DNA of 6,131 bases from Phycisphaerales bacterium (GTDB lineage Bacteria; Planctomycetota; Phycisphaerae; Tepidisphaerales; Tepidisphaeraceae), in assembly GCA_028288905.1 (NCBI GenBank), contig JAQGHJ010000180.1:1-6131 (forward strand). Direction: 5' to 3'. Positions 1 to 6,131 of this stretch are shown in pieces. Under the pieces are notes generated by a model. It saw only the letters and a list, made by a program, of their open reading frames with translations, was not told the origin of the DNA and did not search any database. The stretch's first letter is position 1, and each line of letters begins with the position of its first letter. The position numbers and the translations under genes are program-made.

Positions 1-1417
1 CCCCCAGCGCAACCGATCCGGGCGGCGGCGGCGGGAACGGGTCGCCGCCCGCCATCGGGTTGAACAGCGTCGCGTCCGGCGCGTCCGACGGCAGGTTGCC
101 CGCCTTCTGGCGCACGTCGGCGGCCAGCCGGGGCACGTCGGCCCAGTCCGGGCGCGCGGTCAGGTCCGGCCCGGCGGCGTCCACGTCGGACTGGATCGTC
201 TTGAGGTCCGCCTGCACCGATTCCCGGCTGGCATCGCCCTGCCAAATGTGGACGGCGAGCGCTTCCAACCGGTTCCGGAGCGCCAGCACCCGGACGGCAT
301 TCTGGTCGACGACAAGCGGGGGCGTGGACGGGTCGGCCGACCCACCGGACGCGCGGGACCGACCCGCGCCGGTCGAGTTGCCGCGGGACATGAACGCCGG
401 CCCGCCGTCGGACGCGTTCGACCTCGATTCCTCCGCCGCCGCCCGGGCCTCCTCCCGCCGCGAGGCCTCTGCCCGCCCCGCTTCCAGCCGCTTGGTGACG
501 TTGTACTCGGCCATCGCCCGCTCGGCGGCGCGACGGTCCGGCATCAGGCTGGACCCGAGCAGGGTGCCCGCCCCGCCCGACGTCGTCCCCAGCGCGAGGA
601 AGTACAGCACGAAGACCAGCGGGTAGGCCACGAGCGTTTCGGTCACCCGCAGCCCGTTGACGAACTTCAGCACAAAGAAGGTCAGCGGCAGTAGCCCCGC
701 GGCGATTGCCAGTCGCACGGTGGCGTCGTCCGGCAGCACGTGGCGGACGGCGACCGTGGCCGCCACGGGCAACGCCGCCACCGCGGCCGCTCGCGCGTAG
801 GCCGCCGCGGGCATCTCGAACCGCATGATCTTGGACGCGAAGAGCACGCCCATCCAGCAGCAGGGCGCGATGAGAACGAAGAACCCGACCGTGATCGACC
901 CGTAGACGGCCCAGAGGCGGGCCCGGTTGTACGCGTCGGCCAGCGGCGGGACGTCGGTCGGCAGCCCCCGGAACGCGACGACGGCCATCGCGACCATCGC
1001 GGCAAGGAACGCGAGGACCAGCAGCGGCGTGAGCGGGTCGAGCCCGACGGCCGTGGTCGGGCGGATCGGCTTCTTGTACTTACGGCCGTCGCTGGCGGGG
1101 CGGGCGAGTTTGAACGGGTCCGCCCCGCCCGGTGCCGCCTGGATCGTCTTCATCTGCCCGCCGGCGTACATCGAGCCGCCGCCGGCCGGGTCCAGCCCGT
1201 TCCGGACGGCGGCGTCGGCGCCTCCGCCGCCCGACTCCAACGCCGCCATCGCAGAAAACGGGTCATCCGCCTCGGCCGCCGGCGACGGAACCTGCCCGCC
1301 GGCCGGCTCGGCCGTGAACACGGTCCCGCACTGCTTGCACTTCACCCGTTTGCCGGCCATCTGGTCGGCCAGGGCGTACTGACGGCGGCAACTGGAACAC
1401 TCGACGACCAAAGACAT
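1..1417 (-). CDS. Zinc-ribbon multi-pass membrane protein, function unknown (partial, C-terminus cut by window edge)
   Basis: The minus-strand frame is open from ATG at 1417 down to the left edge, giving 472 codons and no stop. The N-terminus carries a four-cysteine zinc ribbon, C7-x2-C10 ... C27-x2-C30, of the short MJ0042-like type. A Gly/Ala/Pro-rich linker follows (about 35-125). Hydrophobic segments lie at about 131-149, 169-195, 234-251 and 259-277, with a weaker one at 205-228, so four or five membrane passes are likely. After these comes a highly charged Arg/Glu/Ala helix (about 294-332, possible coiled coil), a Ser/Gly-rich spacer, a helical segment (about 370-440) and a run of prolines at 462-466. 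There is no signal peptide before the ribbon, so the ribbon is probably cytoplasmic. The start is backed by the ribbon beginning at residue 7 and a weak GGGGA four bases upstream. The layout recurs in planctomycete hypothetical proteins. I cannot assign a function; the membrane part could be Yip1-like, but that is a guess. Confidence 0.82.
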   Translation of the reverse strand, partial: MSLVVECSSCRRQYALADQMAGKRVKCKQCGTVFTAEPAGGQVPSPAAEADDPFSAMAALESGGGGADAAVRNGLDPAGGGSMYAGGQMKTIQAAPGGADPFKLARPASDGRKYKKPIRPTTAVGLDPLTPLLVLAFLAAMVAMAVVAFRGLPTDVPPLADAYNRARLWAVYGSITVGFFVLIAPCCWMGVLFASKIMRFEMPAAAYARAAAVAALPVAATVAVRHVLPDDATVRLAIAAGLLPLTFFVLKFVNGLRVTETLVAYPLVFVLYFLALGTTSGGAGTLLGSSLMPDRRAAERAMAEYNVTKRLEAGRAEASRREEARAAAEESRSNASDGGPAFMSRGNSTGAGRSRASGGSADPSTPPLVVDQNAVRVLALRNRLEALAVHIWQGDASRESVQADLKTIQSDVDAAGPDLTARPDWADVPRLAADVRQKAGNLPSDAPDATLFNPMAGGDPFPPPPPGSVALG

Positions 1418-1531
1418 TGAATCCCCGTTCGGGCTGGAGGCGCGGCACGGACTCGCAACGAACAGTCGGAGTGGCTGCGCGGCCGGGCCCCCGGGTGCCG
1501 GCGCAGCGACAGGCGTGCTTCGCGAGCCCCG

Positions 1532-1560
1532 ATTTTGCCGTGAGCGGCCCGCCTAGTCAA
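1532..1560 (-). promoter_or_regulatory. Sigma-70-type promoter for the zinc-ribbon membrane protein
   Basis: Read on the minus strand, TTGACT (1560-1555, 5 of 6 to the -35 consensus) is followed by exactly 17 bases and then CAAAAT (1537-1532, 4 of 6 to the -10 consensus). Transcription would start near 1525 and give a leader of roughly 107 bases before ATG 1417. The spacing is ideal and the two hexamers stand out in a GC-rich setting, but there is no experimental support. Confidence 0.5.
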
Positions 1561-1677
1561 AACGCAAAGGGTTGGGGCTTCTCCGGTTCACAACGTTTGG
1601 CCGGTGTCGCCCGCTCCGAGTCGCGGCACGACCCCGGCAAACCCGTTAGAACGCCCGAACTGGCGACTAGTTCACGA

Positions 1678-1708
1678 GGGGCTTTGGGGGGATTGGGGGG
1701 GGCTCGGG
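1678..1708 (+). other. G-quadruplex-forming motif
   Basis: The plus strand has four guanine runs of 4, 6, 8 and 3 bases, separated by loops of 4, 3 and 3 bases (CTTT, ATT, CTC). This satisfies the standard G3+N1-7 quadruplex rule with room to spare. It lies about 55 bases upstream of the rightward TATAAT and about 120 bases upstream of the leftward -35. That leaves it in the non-transcribed middle between the two proposed promoters, so any role would be at the DNA level. Confidence 0.6.
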
Positions 1709-1723
1709 CGTGGCGGCGCAGGC

Positions 1724-1750
1724 CCGGTTGCCGGGGCGACTTCTAACCGG
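1724..1750. repeat. Inverted repeat CCGGTT-N15-AACCGG, possible operator
   Basis: CCGGTT at 1724-1729 is perfectly inverted as AACCGG at 1745-1750. The arm centres are 21 bases apart, about two helical turns. The right arm overlaps the place where a -35 element for the TATAAT at 1763 would lie, so a dimeric regulator bound here could block the M16 promoter. A further CCGGTT in direct orientation sits at 1583-1588. Six-base GC-rich arms can arise by chance, so the operator reading is weak. Confidence 0.25.
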
Positions 1751-1768
1751 AAGCCGGCCGCCTATAAT
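1741..1768 (+). promoter_or_regulatory. Putative promoter for the M16 peptidase operon
   Basis: A perfect TATAAT stands at 1763-1768 in very GC-rich surroundings. The best -35 candidate at normal spacing is TTCTAA (1741-1746, 16-base spacer), which matches only 3 of 6 positions, so an activator may be needed. Transcription would start near 1775 and give a leader of about 120 bases before the TTG start at 1898. Confidence 0.45.
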
Positions 1769-1848
1769 GGGCCCGCCCCGCGAGACGGTGCCCGGCACGG
1801 AACCCGTTGCGGTTCCGGTGTTTCGGTGCCGGTCCGGGCGGCCCTGCC

Positions 1849-1877
1849 CGACGCGGCGGCGGCCGCCCGCCACGTCG
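1849..1877 (+). promoter_or_regulatory. Leader hairpin just upstream of the M16 ribosome binding site
   Basis: Two five-pair stems separated by a single C/A mismatch can form: 1849-1853 with 1873-1877, and 1855-1859 with 1867-1871. They close a seven-base loop (1860-1866). The hairpin ends five bases before the ribosome binding site, which it leaves unpaired. It could insulate or tune translation initiation. It has no U-run and is not a terminator. It may simply reflect GC richness. Confidence 0.3.
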
Positions 1878-1882
1878 CGGGC

Positions 1883-1890
1883 GAAAGGAG
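1883..1890 (+). promoter_or_regulatory. Strong ribosome binding site that fixes a TTG start
   Basis: GAAAGGAG lies seven bases before the TTG at 1898-1900. It is the best Shine-Dalgarno match ahead of any gene here, and it decides the start. An in-frame GTG at 1826 and ATG at 1604 lack such a site. Confidence 0.75.
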
Positions 1891-1897
1891 CCGCGCG

Positions 1898-3133
1898 TTG
1901 GCCGACCGCTTTTATCAACACGTGTTCCCGAACGGCCTGGTGCTGCTGGCCGAGCGCATGCCCGCCATGCGGTCGGCGGCGATGACGCTGCTCGTGCCGG
2001 CCGGGACGAGCAATGACCCGGCCGACGCCGGCGGGGCCGGGAGCGTGCTGTCCGACCTCGTCCTCCGCGGGGCCGGCAAGCTCGACAGCCGGGCCCTGAC
2101 AAACCACCTGGACCGGCTCGGGCTCCAGCGGTCGAGCTCGACCGGCATCTACAACACCCGGTTCGCCTGCGCCGCCCTGGCCGACAAGGTGATGGCCGGC
2201 CTGCCGAACTACGCCGACATCGTCTGCCGCCCGCACCTGCCGGCCGATGGATTCGAGGCCGCCGTCGACCTGTCCCTCCAAGCGATCGAGGGGATCGACG
2301 ACGACCCCCGGCACAAGCTGATGATCAAGCTTCGCGAGCGGCACTTCCCCTACCCGTTCGGCCGCAGCTCGATGGGGGACAAGGCGCAGCTCGAGGCCTG
2401 GACGCTTGAGGGGGCCAAGCGGGACCACGCCCACCGGTACCACCCGCGGGGCGCAATCCTGTCCGTCGCCGGGAACGTCCACTTCGACCACCTCAAGCGG
2501 GACGTGGAGAAGCACTTCGGGGCGTGGGACGGGTCGGAGCCGACGCCGCCGGCGATGGTGCCGGCCCCCGGCGGGACGTTCCACGAGGACCAGCAGAGCG
2601 AGCAGACGCACATCGGCATCGCCTGGGCGAGCGTGCTGGAGACGCACCCGGACTACTACGCGGCCCGGCTGGCGGTCGAGGTGCTCAGCGGCGGCATGAG
2701 CGGCCGGCTGTTCACCGAGGTCCGGGAGAAGCGGGGGCTCGTGTACAGCGTGTCGGCCGGGTACAGCAGCCTGCGGGACGTCGGGGCGATCCTCGGGTAC
2801 GCCGGCACGAGCAACGACCGGGCCCAGGCGACGCTGGACACGATGGTGGCCGAGTTCCACCGGATGACGGACGGCGTGACGGCCGCCGAGCTGCAGCGGG
2901 CCAAGACCGGGCTGAAGGCGGCGACGGTCATGCAGGGCGAGAGCACGAGCGCCCGGGCCGGGGCGATCGCCCACGACTACTTCATCCGCGGGCGGATCCG
3001 AACGCTGGAGGAGATCACCGGGGCGATCGACGCGGTGACGGTTGACCACGTGAACGCGTACCTGAAGGCGAACCCGCCCGGGCCGTTCACGGTGGTGACG
3101 GTGGGCCCGAAGCCGCTCGTCGTACCGGCATAA
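1898..3133 (+). CDS. M16B peptidase-family protein, zinc-site-less subunit carrying the R/Y pair
   Basis: This encodes 411 aa from TTG 1898. The start is chosen for its ribosome binding site and because residues 11-13 (Pro-Asn-Gly) then fall at the same positions as in the downstream paralogue. The N-terminal M16 domain spans about 13-160 and the M16 C-terminal domain about 168-345. Where active M16 enzymes have HxxEH this protein has S49-V-L-S52-D53, and the distal glutamate ligand is replaced by Ala129, so all zinc-site residues are gone. It keeps the C-terminal R276-x6-Y283 pair in an REKRGLVYS context, which in M16 enzymes contacts the substrate backbone. Such subunits pair with an HxxEH partner, as in Sphingomonas Sph2681/Sph2682 and by analogy with mitochondrial processing peptidase. 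I infer a cytoplasmic non-catalytic partner of the next gene, since no signal peptide is seen. The substrate is unknown. Length is normal for the family and there is no sign of frameshift. Confidence 0.93.
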   Translation: MADRFYQHVFPNGLVLLAERMPAMRSAAMTLLVPAGTSNDPADAGGAGSVLSDLVLRGAGKLDSRALTNHLDRLGLQRSSSTGIYNTRFACAALADKVMAGLPNYADIVCRPHLPADGFEAAVDLSLQAIEGIDDDPRHKLMIKLRERHFPYPFGRSSMGDKAQLEAWTLEGAKRDHAHRYHPRGAILSVAGNVHFDHLKRDVEKHFGAWDGSEPTPPAMVPAPGGTFHEDQQSEQTHIGIAWASVLETHPDYYAARLAVEVLSGGMSGRLFTEVREKRGLVYSVSAGYSSLRDVGAILGYAGTSNDRAQATLDTMVAEFHRMTDGVTAAELQRAKTGLKAATVMQGESTSARAGAIAHDYFIRGRIRTLEEITGAIDAVTVDHVNAYLKANPPGPFTVVTVGPKPLVVPA

Positions 3134-3214
3134 ACCCCAGTGCACGAACGGACGCAGTCCCGTCCCACGGCGCGGCCGCGGCCCGCTAAGTCCGCACACT
3201 CATAGGCAAAACCA

Positions 3215-4438
3215 ATGGCACTGACCTTCCGACACGCCCAACTCCCGAACGGCCTCGACGTCGTGGCCGAGCTGAACCCGGACGCCCACTCGGTGGCGGC
3301 CGGGCTGTTCGTCAAGACCGGAAGCCGGGACGAGCCGACCGACGCCAACGGCGTCTCGCACTTCCTCGAGCACATGATGTTCAAGGGGTCGAGCACGTAC
3401 ACGTGGGAGGACGTGAACCGGATCTTCGACGAGCTCGGAGCGAAGTACAACGCGTACACCACCCAGGAGGTGACCGCGTACTACGCGAACGTGCTGCCGG
3501 AGTTCGGGGAGCGGGCTGTCGAGCACCTGTCGCACCTGCTCCGCCCCGCCATCCGCCAGGCCGACTTCGACACCGAGAAGAAGGTGATCCTCGAGGAGAT
3601 CGCCATGTACCTCGACGACCCGGGGCACCGGGTGTACGAGAAGCTGATGGAGGTGCACTTCGGCCGCCACCCGCTGGCGGCCAGCATCCTCGGGTCGGCC
3701 GAGGCGATCACGGGGCTGAAGCGGGACGCGATGGCCGACTACTTCCGCCGGCGGTACGGCCCGCGGAACATGGTGCTGAGCGTCACCGGCAAGCTCGACT
3801 TCGACGAGGTGCTCGGCTGGGCCGGCAAGTACATGGGCAACTGGGAGCCGGTCGACGCCCCGCGGGACCACTCGCAGCCGGTCGTGATGGGCGAGCGGGT
3901 GGACCTCGTCGACCCGAAGCTCAACCGCCAGTACACGATGGGCATGACGCCCGGCCCCAGTGCCCAGGACGACCGGCGGTTCGCCGCCCGGGTGCTGTCC
4001 GACGTGGTCGGGGACAGCGAGGGGTCGCGGTTCTACTGGGCCCTGGTCGACAACGCGATCGCCGAGGACGCCGACTTCGGGTTCTACCCGCACGACGGAT
4101 GCGGGTCGTTCTACGTGTCGCTGACGACGAACCCGGAGCGGGCCGAGGAGGCGCTGGCGATCGCCAAGGCCGAGCTGGAGAAGGCCAAGCACGACATCAC
4201 CGACGAGGAGGTCGAGCGGGCGAAGAACAAGATCGCGTCCAGCCTCGTCCTGAGCGGCGAGGTGCCGTCCGGGCGGATGCGGGCGATCGGCGGGCAGTGG
4301 ATTTACAACAAGGAGTACCGCTCGCTCGACACGGACATGGCGACGCTCGAAAAGGTCGACCGGGCGGCCGTGCTGGACCTGATGCGGGCGTACCCAATGG
4401 AGCCGATGACGCTCGTCACCCTGGGGCCGGGGAAGTAG
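3215..4438 (+). CDS. M16B zinc peptidase, catalytic (HxxEH) subunit
   Basis: This encodes 407 aa from ATG 3215, 81 bases after the preceding stop, with only a weak AGG (3204-3206) as ribosome binding site. The zinc site is intact: H49-F-L-E52-H53, with E128 as the probable third metal ligand inside an EKKVILEEI stretch. E52 would be the catalytic base. The M16 N-domain covers about 13-160 and the C-domain about 165-345. At the position of the family's R-x6-Y pair it has Val278 and Asp285, so the substrate-binding pair is missing. This is the exact reverse of the upstream gene. I infer an obligate heterodimer whose cleft is built from both chains. The genes are in tandem on the same strand with no terminator between them, which suggests one operon. 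No signal peptide is visible, so it is probably cytoplasmic. The family cleaves peptides and small unfolded proteins; the target here cannot be told from sequence. Confidence 0.95.
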   Translation: MALTFRHAQLPNGLDVVAELNPDAHSVAAGLFVKTGSRDEPTDANGVSHFLEHMMFKGSSTYTWEDVNRIFDELGAKYNAYTTQEVTAYYANVLPEFGERAVEHLSHLLRPAIRQADFDTEKKVILEEIAMYLDDPGHRVYEKLMEVHFGRHPLAASILGSAEAITGLKRDAMADYFRRRYGPRNMVLSVTGKLDFDEVLGWAGKYMGNWEPVDAPRDHSQPVVMGERVDLVDPKLNRQYTMGMTPGPSAQDDRRFAARVLSDVVGDSEGSRFYWALVDNAIAEDADFGFYPHDGCGSFYVSLTTNPERAEEALAIAKAELEKAKHDITDEEVERAKNKIASSLVLSGEVPSGRMRAIGGQWIYNKEYRSLDTDMATLEKVDRAAVLDLMRAYPMEPMTLVTLGPGK

Positions 4439-4531
4439 CGTTCGCGTCGGCGGACGCCGCGTAAAGCACGCATCGCCGGCGGCTTGAACGCCACCCACCT
4501 TCCTTAACGTTCCGCGTCCGCCAAGACGGGC
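4439..4531. other. Convergent gap between M16 operon and dehydratase, no clear terminator
   Basis: The two flanking genes end toward each other here. I see a small hairpin (GCGTC 4444-4448 with GACGC 4453-4457, four-base loop). There is also a nine-base inverted repeat, GGCGGACGC at 4449-4457 with GCGTCCGCC at 4514-4522, 56 bases apart. Neither has a T-run on either strand. The two foldings share bases and exclude each other. Termination may be Rho-dependent or use an uncanonical signal. Confidence 0.4.
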
Positions 4532-6131
4532 CTACCTGAGTCGGGCGGCGATCGCGTCGGCATCGTAAACGCACCCGCCCCACGTCCCGCCGCTGAGGCT
4601 CTGGAGTATCGACCACAGCTTCGTGTCCGCCGGCAGGTTCGGGTCGGCGGCCAGGTCCGGGCGGGATGAGCGCGCGGCCAGTTCGGCAGCGCCCCACGCC
4701 GCGTCGCCGCCCGGGCCGGGGCCGACGAGGTCGATCGAGCCGGTGAGGTTCACCCGGTCGACGACGAGCCGGACGAGGTCGCCGTCCCGCACCTTTCCGA
4801 TCGGCCCGCCGGCGAGCGCCTCGGGGCCGACGTGGCCGACGCACGCCCCGGTGCTCACGCCGCTGAACCGGGCGTCCGTCACCACCGCCACGTGCTTGCC
4901 GAACGGCAGGTGCTTGAGCGCGCTGGTGATCTGGTACGTCTCCTCCATCCCCGCCCCCATCGGCCCGCGGCAGATCAGGACGATCACGTCGCCGGCCGCG
5001 ATACGCCCCGCTTTGACGGCAGCGATGGCCGCCTTTTCCGTCGTGAACACGCGGGCCGGGCCGGTATGCCGGTACACCCCGCCTGGGTCGACGACGGTCG
5101 GGTCGATGCTCGTGCTCTTGATGACCGACCCGTCCGGGCACAGGTTGCCCACCGGGAACGTGACCGTGCTGGTCAGCCCCCGCTCGCGGGCCCGGGCGGG
5201 CGTCATGATGACGTCGTCCGGGTCCACGCCGTCGGCGGCCGTCAGGCGGGCACGGAGCGCGGCCCGGCGGTCGCTCCCCTCCCACCAATCGAGCACCGCC
5301 CCGAGCGGCTCGCCGGCGGCCGTCAGCACGTCCAGGTGCAGCAGGCCGAGCCGGCGGAGGTGCAACATCACCTCCGGCACGCCGCCGGCCAGGTACACCC
5401 GCACCGTCGGGTGGCCGACCGGGCCGTTCGGCAGCGCGTCGACGAGCCGGGGGACCTTGCGGTTGACCGCGACCCAGTCGGCGACGGTCGGCCGCCGCAG
5501 GCCCGCCGCGTGGGCGATTGCGGGGATGTGCAGCAGCAGGTTGGTCGACCCGCCGAACGCCGCGTGGACGACCATCGCGTTCTGGACGGCCGCGTCGGTC
5601 AGGACGTGCTTGAGCTTGACCCGACGCGCCTCCAGCGCGGCGAGCGCGCGGGCCGACCGGACGGCCATGTCTAGCCAAATAGCCGACCCGCTCGGGGCCA
5701 AAGCCGAGTGCGGCAGGGACATGCCCAGCGCCTCTCCCACGACTTGGCTCGTGGCAGCCGTGCCGAGGAACTGGCACCCGCCGCCGGGCGACGCGCACGC
5801 CCGGCAGCCCATCTCGGCCGCCTCCTGCAGGCTGATTGTGCCGTGGGCGTACCGGGCGCCGATCGTCTGCACCTTGCCGGCGTCCTCGCCGTCCGCCGGC
5901 GGCAGCGTCACCCCGCCGGGCACGAGCACGCACGGCAGTTCCCCGCTGCCGGCCAACGCCATCATCATCGCCGGCAGTCCCTTGTCGCAGGTGGCCACAC
6001 CCATCACGCCGAACCGCCGCGGGAGGGACCGGATGAGCCGGCGGAGGACGATCGCCGCGTCGTTGCGGTAGGGCAGGCTGTCCATCATGCCGGCCGTGCC
6101 CTGGGTCCGGCCGTCGCACGGGTCGGTGCAG
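4532..6131 (-). CDS. yjhG: YjhG/YagF-type D-xylonate dehydratase, IlvD/Edd superfamily (partial, N-terminus cut by window edge)
   Basis: The frame is open from the right edge to TAG at 4532-4534, giving 532 residues. The ATG at 6088 is internal, because the conserved [10 protein letters not shown] motif lies before it (6128 down to 6089). Family enzymes remove water from D-xylonate to give 2-dehydro-3-deoxy-D-pentonate in non-phosphorylative pentose breakdown. All three iron-sulfur cysteines are visible: CDG (codon 6116-6118), CDK (5987-5989) and GGGCQF (5774-5776). The Asp and Lys of CDK are the expected magnesium ligands, with Lys carbamylated in relatives. TDARFSG supplies the likely catalytic Ser (codon 4862-4864). 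Blocks such as [23 protein letters not shown] and GMEETYQ match my recollection of E. coli YjhG (about 655 aa) much better than IlvD or Edd, so about 120 N-terminal residues are probably missing. It is convergent with the M16 genes. A related sugar-acid dehydratase specificity remains possible. Confidence 0.9.
   Translation of the reverse strand, partial: CTDPCDGRTQGTAGMMDSLPYRNDAAIVLRRLIRSLPRRFGVMGVATCDKGLPAMMMALAGSGELPCVLVPGGVTLPPADGEDAGKVQTIGARYAHGTISLQEAAEMGCRACASPGGGCQFLGTAATSQVVGEALGMSLPHSALAPSGSAIWLDMAVRSARALAALEARRVKLKHVLTDAAVQNAMVVHAAFGGSTNLLLHIPAIAHAAGLRRPTVADWVAVNRKVPRLVDALPNGPVGHPTVRVYLAGGVPEVMLHLRRLGLLHLDVLTAAGEPLGAVLDWWEGSDRRAALRARLTAADGVDPDDVIMTPARARERGLTSTVTFPVGNLCPDGSVIKSTSIDPTVVDPGGVYRHTGPARVFTTEKAAIAAVKAGRIAAGDVIVLICRGPMGAGMEETYQITSALKHLPFGKHVAVVTDARFSGVSTGACVGHVGPEALAGGPIGKVRDGDLVRLVVDRVNLTGSIDLVGPGPGGDAAWGAAELAARSSRPDLAADPNLPADTKLWSILQSLSGGTWGGCVYDADAIAARLR

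Larger units (their letters stand above)
1418..1897. other. Divergent intergenic control region (480 bases)
   Basis: No gene is supported here. The region separates the leftward zinc-ribbon protein from the rightward M16 genes. It contains a leftward promoter (1532-1560), a G-quadruplex motif (1678-1708), a CCGGTT/AACCGG inverted repeat (1724-1750), a rightward TATAAT (1763-1768), a leader hairpin (1849-1877) and a ribosome binding site (1883-1890). Frames that extend M16 coding upstream to 1604 read through all of these and give low-complexity sequence with no family resemblance. Confidence 0.75.

Noticed and set aside
60..694. Two plus-strand open frames at 60-626 and 248-694
   Set aside because: Both lie opposite the minus-strand zinc-ribbon membrane protein, whose frame has coherent membrane segments and cysteine motifs. 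These have neither.
740..1420. 226-residue plus-strand open frame
   Set aside because: An Arg/Gly/Asp-rich shadow opposite the membrane segments and zinc ribbon of the minus-strand gene.
1728..1733. TTGCCG as a -35 partner for the TATAAT at 1763
   Set aside because: The spacer would be 29 bases, far outside the usable 15-19 range.
1604..1897. N-terminal extension of the first M16 gene up to ATG 1604 or GTG 1826
   Set aside because: The ATG lies upstream of the proposed promoter. The extra residues are low complexity and neither start has a ribosome binding site. TTG 1898 has an excellent one and aligns the N-terminus with the paralogue.
3171..3180. Perfect ten-base palindrome CGCGGCCGCG between the two M16 genes
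   Set aside because: It is a short, purely GC palindrome that is common by chance at this composition. It has no loop or T-run to act as a terminator.
1667..3199. 510-residue open frame on the minus strand opposite the first M16 gene
   Set aside because: It is antisense to a clear M16 gene. The translation is rich in Arg, Pro, Val and Gly with no family motif. Long antisense frames are expected opposite genes with very high third-position GC.
3200..4498. 432-residue open frame on the minus strand opposite the second M16 gene
   Set aside because: Same reason: it mirrors a gene with an intact HxxEH site, and its Val/Leu/His/Arg-rich translation is typical of an antisense shadow.
4623..6071. 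482-residue open frame on the plus strand opposite the dehydratase
   Set aside because: The minus-strand frame carries all IlvD/Edd motifs. This translation is Ser/Arg/Thr/Pro-rich with no recognisable domain.
4416..6119. 567-residue minus-strand frame overlapping the dehydratase in another phase
   Set aside because: It is longer than the visible true frame only because it also crosses the intergenic gap. The sequence is Arg/Gly/Pro low complexity, and the real frame has conserved catalytic motifs.

Overview
This is a GC-rich bacterial window with the look of a planctomycete, most likely Gemmataceae. That placement is an inference. It rests on the very high GC at third codon positions, a membrane protein with an N-terminal CxxC...CxxC zinc ribbon and a long Gly/Ala/Pro linker (a common planctomycete architecture), and a tandem pair of M16B peptidase subunits. 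I saw no rRNA, tRNA, CRISPR array, insertion sequence or phage gene.

Layout, left to right. (1) Positions 1-1417, minus strand: the N-terminal 472 residues of a zinc-ribbon, multi-pass membrane protein of unknown function. It is cut by the left edge. (2) Positions 1418-1897: a 480-base divergent intergenic region. It holds a good sigma-70-type promoter for the leftward gene, a strong G-quadruplex motif, a CCGGTT/AACCGG inverted repeat, a perfect TATAAT for the rightward genes, and a leader hairpin followed by a near-ideal ribosome binding site. (3) Positions 1898-3133 and 3215-4438, plus strand: two M16B peptidase-family genes of almost equal length (411 and 407 aa), probably one operon. (4) Positions 4439-4531: a short convergent gap with no clear terminator. 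(5) Positions 4532-6131, minus strand: a dehydratase of the IlvD/Edd superfamily that matches the YjhG/YagF D-xylonate dehydratase branch. It is cut at its N-terminus by the right edge.

How the genes work together. The two M16 products appear to be complementary halves of one zinc protease. The downstream subunit keeps the HxxEH zinc site but has lost the C-terminal R/Y substrate-binding pair. The upstream subunit has lost every zinc-site residue but keeps R-x6-Y. The dehydratase would act in non-phosphorylative pentose (D-xylonate) breakdown. Nothing in the window ties it to the protease pair, since it is convergent with it. The zinc-ribbon membrane protein shares only the divergent control region with the protease operon.

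I do not see a clearly new biological system. The points most worth a second look are the split-active-site protease pair, the G-quadruplex and inverted repeat in the divergent promoter region, and the unassigned zinc-ribbon membrane protein.
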